A DNA stretch of 47,851 bases from VBCK01 sp035511515 (GTDB taxonomy: Bacteria; Pseudomonadota; Gammaproteobacteria; Burkholderiales; Burkholderiaceae_F). The notes under the pieces were generated by a model, which was not told where the DNA came from, searched no databases, and saw only the letters and a program-made list of their open reading frames with translations. Of this stretch, positions 42,331-47,851 are shown piece after piece. The translations under genes and the position numbers were made by a program. Each line of letters begins with the position of its first letter. The first letter of the stretch is position 1. Where the stretch lies: contig DATKFG010000022.1 of assembly GCA_035511515.1 (NCBI GenBank), positions 1-47,851 of the forward strand. Direction: 5' to 3'.

Positions 42331-45018
42331 TCAAGGCTGGCCGCGCGTTTCAACCTGCGTCAGCGGCGCCTCCTCGACTGGCGGCAACACCGGTCGCTCG
42401 CGTCCGACCCGCACCGGCGGCGGCTGCAGCGCAGCAGCGCGGGCCTGCGCGGCGGCCAGTTTTTCCGGGTCGGTCTGAGCGAGCTTCATCCCGGACGATT
42501 CCACCATCGGCAGCAATTCGGCCATCGCCATGGGCGCCGGTTCGATGGCGCGTTCAAGGGGCGACTCGTGGCGCAGCACGGCAGGCTGAGGTGCCGGCTC
42601 GCTTTGCGGTGCTGGCTCCCTCTGCAACGCCAGCTCCCTCTGCAGTGCCGGCTCCCTCTGCACAGCCGGCTCTCTTTGTGGCCGCTCCCTTTGCGGTGCC
42701 CGCGCCGGTGTCGGCTCTCTTTGCGGTGTCGACTCGGTCGCCTCGCGTTGCGGCTGTTCCGATTCGGGCTCGTTCAGCGCGGATTCGACCGGCGCGCCGC
42801 CCGCGCCGCGTTCGCCACGCTCGGAGCCGCGTCCGCGGCGCCGGCGCCGGCGCCCACGCCGCTCCTCGCCTCCAGCTGCGGCCTCCACGGCCGGTGTTGA
42901 TGGCGATCCAATCGCACCCTCGGCGGTAAGCGCCGGCGTCAGCGATTCGCTTGCGGCGGCCACTTCACGCGGCGCCTCGGGCGGCTTGCGGCCGTCACGG
43001 GGCGGACGGCGCGCCCCATCGCCGCCTCGTTCTCGCTTGGCCTGCCGCTGTTCCTCGGTCTGCTCCGGACGGGCCGGGCCCGCCGGACGCTCGCGGCGCT
43101 GCACCTGGTCACGACCGCGCTCGCCACGGTCGGATCGCTCGGCGCGCTGGCCGCGTCCCTGCGCCGCCCGTTCCGAACCGGCGCGTTCCGTGCGCGCCTC
43201 GCCCCGTTCCGGGTGGCGCTCACCGCGCCGGCGCCGGTCGCGATCGGGCCGGCTGCTGCGGCCCGGCGTGGCTGCCTCCGCGCCCCGTGGCGGGGCCGCC
43301 GGTGCGGCTTCGGGCTCGACCGCGAACCAGCTGCGAATGCGCGACCACAGCGATGGGCCGGCGGCCACTTCCGGCGCCGCAACGGCTGCCACCGGAACGA
43401 CCGGGGCCGGGGTCTCCGGAACCACGCCCTTGACCACCGCTTCCTGGCGCCGATTGCGCGCCTCGTCGGGCCGTCCCGGCAAATAAGGTTGATCCGGACT
43501 CGGGGCCGTCACGCGGTCATAGCTTGGCTTGGCCTGGTCGAGTCGCTCGTCGTCGTGCTTGAGTCGCTCGATGCTGTAGTGCGGCGTCTCGAGGAACTTG
43601 TTCGGGATCAGCACGATCGAGACCTTCAGCCGGGCCTCCAGCTTGGTCAGATCGGGGCGCTTCTCGTTCAGCAGATACGTGGCCACGTCGATCGGGACCT
43701 GCGCGTGCAGGGCGGCCGTGTTCTCCTTCATCGCCTCCTCCTGCAGGATGCGCAGGATGTGCAGGGCAGAGCTGTCGGTATCGCGCACCTGGCCAACGCC
43801 GTTGCAGCGCGGACAGGTCACGTGACTGCCTTCGCTCAAGGCCGGCCGCAGCCGCTGGCGCGACAGTTCCATCATGCCGAAGCGGGAGATCTTGCCCATC
43901 TGGACGCGGGCGCGGTCATGGTGCAGGGCGTCCTTCAGCCGCTGCTCGACGGCCCGCTGGTTGCGGGCGTCTTCCATGTCGATGAAGTCGATTACGATCA
44001 GCCCGCCCAGGTCGCGCAGGCGCAGCTGTCGGGCCACTTCATCGGCCGCTTCCAGGTTGGTACGAAGGGCTGTTTCCTCGATGTCGGAGCCGCGTGTGGC
44101 CTGCGCCGAATTCACGTCGATGGCCACCAGCGCCTCGGTGTGGTCGATGACGATGGCGCCGCCCGAGGGCAACGGCACCTGCCTCGAATGGGCCGTCTCG
44201 ATCTGGTGTTCGATCTGGAAGCGCGAGAACAGCGGCACGTCGTCGCGGTAACGCTTGACCCGGGCCGACACATCGGGCATCACCAGGTCCACGAACGTCT
44301 TGGCCTGGTTGTAGACGTCCTCGGTGTCGATCAGGATCTCGCCGATTTCCGGGCTGAAGTAGTCCCGGATGGCCCGGATCACCAGGCTCGACTCCAGGTA
44401 GATCAGCTCAGGCGCCTTGACCTGCTGGACCGCGTCGGTGATCGCCTTCCACAACTGCATCAGGTACTTCAGGTCCCATTGCAGCTCCTCGACGGCCCGG
44501 CCCAGTCCAGCCGTGCGCGCGATCACGCTCATGCCGGGCGGCAGGTCGAGCTGGTCGATCGCGTCGCGCAACTCCTGCCGATCCTCGCCCTCGACGCGAC
44601 GCGACACCCCGCCGCCGCGCGGGTTGTTGGGCATCAGCACCAGGAAACGTCCGGCCAGCGAGACAAAGGTCGTCAGCGCCGCGCCCTTGTTGCCGCGCTC
44701 CTCTTTTTCGACCTGGGTGATCAGCTCCTGGCCCTCGGAGATCGCGTCCTGGATCCTGGCGCGCGCCACGTCCACGCCCGGCTTGAAGTACTGCCGGGAG
44801 ATCTCCTTGAACGGCAGGAAGCCGTGGCGCTCTTCGCCGTAATCGACGAAGCAGGCTTCCAGGCTCGGCTCGACCCGGGTGATCAGACCCTTGTAGATAT
44901 TCGACTTGCGCTGCTCGCGACCGGCCGTTTCGATATCCAGGTCCAGCAGCTTCTGGCCGTCGACGATGGCGACGCGCAGCTGCTCCGCGTGAGTCGCGTT
45001 GAACAGCATCCGTTTCAT
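42331..45018 (-). CDS. rne: Ribonuclease E
   Basis: An 895-residue endonuclease and scaffold of the RNA degradosome. It begins MKRMLFNATHAEQLRVAIVDG, with an S1 domain at about 35-120 and a sensor/RNase H-like region. The DNase-like catalytic Asp residues are D301 (AIDVNSA) and D344 (VIDFIDM), and the zinc link is C402/C405 (TCPRCNG). The half after about residue 500 is Arg/Glu/Pro-rich and disordered, with a run of REPALQ-like hexapeptides. ATG 45018 is chosen over GTG 45024 because it gives the family start and has GGGGAG six bases upstream. It is divergent from rluC, as in E. coli. Confidence 0.96.
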   Translation of the reverse strand: MKRMLFNATHAEQLRVAIVDGQKLLDLDIETAGREQRKSNIYKGLITRVEPSLEACFVDYGEERHGFLPFKEISRQYFKPGVDVARARIQDAISEGQELITQVEKEERGNKGAALTTFVSLAGRFLVLMPNNPRGGGVSRRVEGEDRQELRDAIDQLDLPPGMSVIARTAGLGRAVEELQWDLKYLMQLWKAITDAVQQVKAPELIYLESSLVIRAIRDYFSPEIGEILIDTEDVYNQAKTFVDLVMPDVSARVKRYRDDVPLFSRFQIEHQIETAHSRQVPLPSGGAIVIDHTEALVAIDVNSAQATRGSDIEETALRTNLEAADEVARQLRLRDLGGLIVIDFIDMEDARNQRAVEQRLKDALHHDRARVQMGKISRFGMMELSRQRLRPALSEGSHVTCPRCNGVGQVRDTDSSALHILRILQEEAMKENTAALHAQVPIDVATYLLNEKRPDLTKLEARLKVSIVLIPNKFLETPHYSIERLKHDDERLDQAKPSYDRVTAPSPDQPYLPGRPDEARNRRQEAVVKGVVPETPAPVVPVAAVAAPEVAAGPSLWSRIRSWFAVEPEAAPAAPPRGAEAATPGRSSRPDRDRRRRGERHPERGEARTERAGSERAAQGRGQRAERSDRGERGRDQVQRRERPAGPARPEQTEEQRQAKRERGGDGARRPPRDGRKPPEAPREVAAASESLTPALTAEGAIGSPSTPAVEAAAGGEERRGRRRRRRGRGSERGERGAGGAPVESALNEPESEQPQREATESTPQREPTPARAPQRERPQREPAVQREPALQRELALQREPAPQSEPAPQPAVLRHESPLERAIEPAPMAMAELLPMVESSGMKLAQTDPEKLAAAQARAAALQPPPVRVGRERPVLPPVEEAPLTQVETRGQP
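42597..42740 (-). repeat. 18-base tandem repeat in the rne C-terminal region
   Basis: Units of 18 bases begin at 42597, 42615, 42633 and 42651, followed by shorter and more divergent copies to about 42740. The core on the plus strand is GCTCCCTCTGCA. On the coding strand they encode a hexapeptide close to REPALQ. The repeat keeps the frame and lies in the disordered scaffold. Confidence 0.85.
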
Positions 45019-45697
45019 CAGCACTCCCCGCGCCCTTGCGGGCGCTCGTGTGCCGATCCGGATCCGAGCTCAGGCGCCGGCGTTCGCGTGGGGCCCGCAA
45101 CGGGCGGCGCGCCGGCGCGCTGCCGGACGCACGCAACCGCGCGGGCGGCGCATAACGCCACCTGCTCGCGGTTCCGCGCGCCTGTCGTTTACCGTCTGGT
45201 TCACGGTGAGCCCGTCCACTCGCTAAGCCTGGTCAAATGCCTGGTGCAAACTTGCCGCGTGGTGGTCGACCAAGCGGCCCAGCCAAGATCCGAATTCGGC
45301 TGGCGCCGCCCATCTGACTGGCAACGGCGCCCTCAATTGCGGAAGGTCCGTGCATGCCGCGCCGGCATCGTCGACCCTTCCTTTCCTACGCGCAGCGCGC
45401 ATCTGGCGCGCCACGCACCCTTTTGGCTGCACAATCCGACCACCCGGCACACCTCGCGTCAGACTCGGCGTGGCGGTGCCGCTTAGAATTGCAGCCAACA
45501 GGACCACGCCGCAGCGAAGGCCGCACTGAATCCGGCAGTGAACCCGCGATGATCCCCGCAGTGGCCCCCGCAGTAACCTCAGCCGGCAGAGGCTGGGCGA
45601 CCGGAGTTCGGTCGGCCCTCCGCCCCGTGAGGGTGCACAAGCCACCCGGGTGCGAAATCGGGCGCAGTCCATTACAAACTCGTTAAGTATAGGCAAC
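45019..45697. other. 679-base gap between rne and rluC; probable long rne leader
   Basis: No convincing gene is seen. Open frames here lack family similarity and show no ribosome-binding site. If the minus-strand promoter at 45686-45714 is used, most of this region is the 5' untranslated leader of rne (about 660 bases). In E. coli the rne leader (361 bases) binds RNase E and gives feedback control, so a similar role is plausible. I could not identify the conserved E. coli hairpins here. Confidence 0.5.
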
Positions 45698-45714
45698 ATG
45701 GGGGTCGAACGCAA
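45686..45714 (-). promoter_or_regulatory. Possible sigma-70 promoter of rne
   Basis: Read on the minus strand: TTGCGT (45714-45709), 17 bases, TATACT (45691-45686). The -10 is five of six to consensus. The -35 lies inside the first codons of rluC. Transcription would start near 45679 and run toward rne. Confidence 0.4.
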
Positions 45715-46654
45715 AGGCGCCGCAAGCGTGCGCTATGTGACCGTGGACCCCGAATACGCCGGTCAGCGGCTGGACAACTTCCTGATCAGGCTCAACAAGG
45801 GGGTTCCGAAAAGTCACATCTACCAGATCGTTCGCAGCGGCCAGGTGCGGATCAACCGCGGGCGGGCGGCGGCCGATCAGCGCCTGTCGGCCGGCGACGA
45901 AATCCGCATTCCGCCGATGCGCACCAGCGCCCGCAGTGCCGTTGCGCCGGCGGCGGCCGCCTCGAGGTTGCCGATCGTGTTCGAGGACGAGCACCTGCTC
46001 GTCGTGGACAAGCCGCCGGCGATGGCGGCCCATGGCGGCAGCGGAGTCTCATTCGGGGTGATCGAAACGATCCGGGCCGCACGCCCGAACCAGCCGTTCA
46101 TGGAACTGGCGCACCGGCTCGACCGGGATACCTCGGGCCTGATGCTGCTGGCGAAATCGCGCCGCGCGCTGCTGAAGGTGCACGCGATGCTGCGACAGGA
46201 CGAGGTCGAGAAGCACTATCTGGCGCTGGTGGCGGGGCGCTGGCTCAATGATCGCCAGCACGTCAAGCTCGCACTGTCCCGGGGCGGCGCCGGCGCCGCC
46301 GGCAAGGTGCGTGTCGACCCCGAAGGCGGCGCGGCCGCCCACACCGTGTTCGAAATGCGCGAGCGGTTCGAGCAATTCGCCCTGCTGGATGCCGAGTTGC
46401 GGACCGGGCGCACGCACCAGATCCGGGTTCACCTGGCCCATATCGGCTTTCCGATCGTCGGCGATGACCGCTATGGCAGCCACGACTTGAACCATCGGGT
46501 GGCACGCGGGCAATTCGGCCCCCGGCTGACGAGGATGTTCCTGCACGCCTGGAAGTTGCGGCTGCGGCACCCGGTCAGCGGCGCGCCGATCGAATTCAGA
46601 TTGCGCCTTCCGGCCGAATGCGAGGCGCTGCTGGAGGCGCTGCGCCATGCTTGA
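45698..46654 (+). CDS. rluC: 23S rRNA pseudouridine synthase RluC
   Basis: A 318-residue enzyme making pseudouridines at 955, 2504 and 2580 of 23S rRNA (E. coli numbering). The N-terminal S4 domain is RLDNFLIRLNKGVPKSHIYQIVRSGQVRIN. The catalytic Asp is D142 in AHRLDRDTSGLML. The ending has ELRTGRTHQIRVHLAHIGFPIVGDDRYG. ATG 45698 is chosen; the frame is open 16 codons further back through the AT-rich promoter region. It overlaps the following phosphatase gene by eight bases. Confidence 0.95.
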   Translation: MGVERKGAASVRYVTVDPEYAGQRLDNFLIRLNKGVPKSHIYQIVRSGQVRINRGRAAADQRLSAGDEIRIPPMRTSARSAVAPAAAASRLPIVFEDEHLLVVDKPPAMAAHGGSGVSFGVIETIRAARPNQPFMELAHRLDRDTSGLMLLAKSRRALLKVHAMLRQDEVEKHYLALVAGRWLNDRQHVKLALSRGGAGAAGKVRVDPEGGAAAHTVFEMRERFEQFALLDAELRTGRTHQIRVHLAHIGFPIVGDDRYGSHDLNHRVARGQFGPRLTRMFLHAWKLRLRHPVSGAPIEFRLRLPAECEALLEALRHA

Positions 46655-47300
46655 CCGATTCGATGTGGTGGTGTTCGACTGGGATGGCACGCTGCTCGAT
46701 TCGACCGCGGCCATCGTCGCCGCGATTCGAGGTGCCGCCGCCGACCTGGATCTGCCCGATCCGGGGCAGGAGCGGGCCTCCAGCGTCATCGGGCTGGGGC
46801 TGTCGCAGGCGCTGTCGATCACGGTGCCCGGGCTGCCGGCCGAGCGGGCGGCTCAATACGCGGCTCGATACCGGGTTCACTATCTGGCCGCCGAATCGAG
46901 GTTGCAGCTGTTTCCCCATGCGCGCGAGCTGCTCAGCGAGCTCAAGTCGCGCGGACGGCGCCTCGCGATCGCGACCGGCAAGACGCGCGCGGGGCTGGCG
47001 CGCGCCCTGGACGGTCTCGGACTGGCCGCGCAGTTCGATGCGAGCCGCTGTGCCGACGAAACCGAGCCCAAGCCGCATCCGAAGATGCTGCTCGAGCTGG
47101 CCGACCTGCTGCAGACCGCGCCGCAACGGATGATCATGGTGGGCGACACGACGCACGACCTGCAGATGGCCGCGGCGGCCGGCGCGGCGGCGGTGGCCGT
47201 CACCCACGGCGCGCATCCACCCGGGCTGTTGCGGCAGGCCCCTGCACTGGCCGTGCTTGATTCGCTCCAGGAGCTGCAGCGGTGGCTGATCCCGCTCTGA
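46647..47300 (+). CDS. HAD-family hydrolase, phosphoglycolate phosphatase-like
   Basis: A 217-residue HAD phosphatase. Motif I is FDWDGTLLDS (D11 nucleophile, D13), motif II lies in LAIATGKTRAG, motif III is the K in EPKPHPKM, and motif IV is MVGDTTHDLQMA. The cap is the small helical type of Gph/PGP enzymes. The true substrate cannot be told from sequence. ATG 46647 lies within the end of rluC, and its own end overlaps the Rieske gene by 19 bases. The rluC-HAD-Rieske order is common in betaproteobacteria. Confidence 0.9.
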   Translation: MLDRFDVVVFDWDGTLLDSTAAIVAAIRGAAADLDLPDPGQERASSVIGLGLSQALSITVPGLPAERAAQYAARYRVHYLAAESRLQLFPHARELLSELKSRGRRLAIATGKTRAGLARALDGLGLAAQFDASRCADETEPKPHPKMLLELADLLQTAPQRMIMVGDTTHDLQMAAAAGAAAVAVTHGAHPPGLLRQAPALAVLDSLQELQRWLIPL

Positions 47301-47644
47301 TCCGCGTCTGTGAGTCGGCCGCGCTGAGCGAGCGCGGCGATGGCGTCCGCTTCAGCGTGACCACGCACGGCATCGAGCGCAACGCCTTCGTGGTGCGTTA
47401 CGGGGGCAAGGCGTTTGCATACCTGAACCGGTGCGCGCACGCGGGGCTGGAGCTGGACTGGATCGAGGGCCGCTTTCTGGACTCTGAGCGGCGCTGGCTG
47501 ATTTGCGCCGCGCACGGCGCCCTGTACGAGCCCGACACCGGAGCCTGCGCCGGCGGCCCCTGTGCCGGGCATGGCGCGCTGGTTGCGCTGCCCCTGGTGG
47601 AAATCGACGGCGTGGTCTACTGGCGCCCGCCGCGGCAATCCTGA
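47282..47644 (+). CDS. Rieske [2Fe-2S] ferredoxin-like protein
   Basis: A 120-residue small Rieske protein. The cluster ligands are C51 and H53 in NRCAHAGLELDW, and C75 and H78 in LICAAHGALYEPDTGACAGG. The residues are spaced as in Rieske ferredoxins, but no oxygenase domain is present. It is probably a soluble electron carrier or a small redox protein of unknown partner. The start is GTG 47282, inside the end of the phosphatase gene. The last 73 bases lie in an inverted repeat that is copied at the window edge. Confidence 0.88.
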   Translation: MADPALIRVCESAALSERGDGVRFSVTTHGIERNAFVVRYGGKAFAYLNRCAHAGLELDWIEGRFLDSERRWLICAAHGALYEPDTGACAGGPCAGHGALVALPLVEIDGVVYWRPPRQS

Positions 47645-47780
47645 CGGCCCTCACCCCCGACCCCTCTCCCGCTGCGCGGGCGAGGGGCGATACGGCGTGC
47701 CTGCGTGAAGCATCGAGCCATGCGACGCCCGATCGCCCCTCGCCCGCGCAGCGGGAGAGGGGTCGGGGGTGAGGGCCGTC
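47643..47780. repeat. GC-rich palindromic intergenic repeat, copy 4
   Basis: Two 49-base inverted units (47643-47691 and 47732-47780) around a 40-base spacer, with the same CCCTCACCCCC outer end and CTCCCGCTGCGCGGGCGAG hairpin as copy 2. The left unit is probably real. The right unit is supported by similar right-hand units at copies 2 and 3, but it lies in the doubtful fold-back. Confidence 0.85.
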
Positions 47781-47851
47781 AGGATTGCCGCGGCGGGCGC
47801 CAGTAGACCACGCCGTCGATTTCCACCAGGGGCAGCGCAACCAGCGCGCCA
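47779..47851 (-). pseudogene. Duplicate 3' end of the Rieske gene, probably an artefact
   Basis: On the minus strand these bases encode ALVALPLVEIDGVVYWRPP and the final RQS, then a stop, identical to the end of the Rieske gene at 47572-47644. It enters from the right edge. Either a true inverted duplication continues past the window, or the assembly has folded back on itself. The exact identity favours the second. Confidence 0.6.

Larger units (their letters stand above)
47572..47851. repeat. Perfect 120-base inverted repeat at the window end
   Basis: Bases 47572-47691 and 47732-47851 are exact reverse complements around a 40-base non-palindromic spacer (47692-47731). The arms contain not only the intergenic repeat but also the last 73 coding bases of the Rieske gene. 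The match runs to the final base. A natural repeat would not be expected to include that coding sequence, so a fold-back at a contig end is the likely cause. Confidence 0.95.

Noticed and set aside
45223..45714. Open frames of 110-163 residues in the rne-rluC gap
   Set aside because: They have low-complexity Arg/Pro-rich translations, no ribosome-binding sites and no family similarity, and they overlap the likely promoter.
47643..47780. CRISPR-like repeat-spacer-repeat
   Set aside because: The two repeat units are inverted, not direct, there is only one spacer, and no cas gene is present.
47572..47851. Terminal inverted repeats of a transposon
   Set aside because: Only 40 bases separate the arms, no transposase is encoded, and the arms contain the end of a normal host gene.

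Overview
The window is high-GC bacterial chromosome with dense, mostly housekeeping gene content. Gene order and protein sequences point to a betaproteobacterium, most likely of the Burkholderiales (inference from synteny, not from a marker-gene search). Telling blocks are serB-mfd divergent from ispDF, tsaB-rimI-udg, tRNA-Leu-tig-clpP-clpX-lon-hupB-tRNA-Val-tRNA-Asp-ppiD, and rne divergent from rluC-HAD phosphatase-Rieske. GTG and TTG starts and 4-base NTGA stop/start overlaps are frequent.

Layout. 1-720: the end of an unidentified gene, a terminator and an acquired-looking GNAT acetyltransferase. 689-6380: serB and mfd on the minus strand, ispD and ispF on the plus strand. 6396-9268: a palindromic repeat, then ccmABCDE for cytochrome c maturation, without ccmFGH. 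9301-11348: an EnvZ/OmpR-type two-component pair. 11524-17889: a small secreted DUF3106-like protein, tsaB, rimI, a family 4 uracil-DNA glycosylase, lplT (minus), alr and radA. 17892-20254: a second palindromic repeat and hpnD-hpnE for squalene synthesis, the HpnD with altered metal-binding motifs. 20302-29125: the protein quality-control block (trigger factor, ClpP, ClpX, Lon, HU, PpiD) with three tRNAs and an almost perfect heat-shock promoter in front of lon. 29168-35564: selU, tesA, an orphan ABC ATPase, the NAD(P)HX repair enzyme, an FAD oxidoreductase and an HDOD protein. 35589-40962: a third repeat, purL, then a small insert with a second GNAT and a Phd/ParE-type toxin-antitoxin pair. 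41086-47644: moaA, rne with a roughly 680-base upstream region, rluC, a HAD phosphatase and a Rieske protein. 47572-47851: a perfect 120-base inverted repeat that runs to the last base.

How the genes work together: Mfd, RadA and UDG serve DNA repair. IspD/IspF supply the isoprenoid precursors that HpnD/HpnE would use. TsaB, RimI, SelU and RluC modify tRNA, ribosomal protein and rRNA. The tig-clp-lon-ppiD block handles folding and proteolysis, and lon is probably under sigma-32. Four copies of one family of GC-rich palindromic repeats lie between genes.

I found no convincing undescribed multi-gene system. The leads most worth checking are the degenerate HpnD, the repeat family, the fold-back at the window end (probably an assembly artefact), the in-frame 30-base duplication in the UDG gene, the long rne leader and the truncated ccm cluster.
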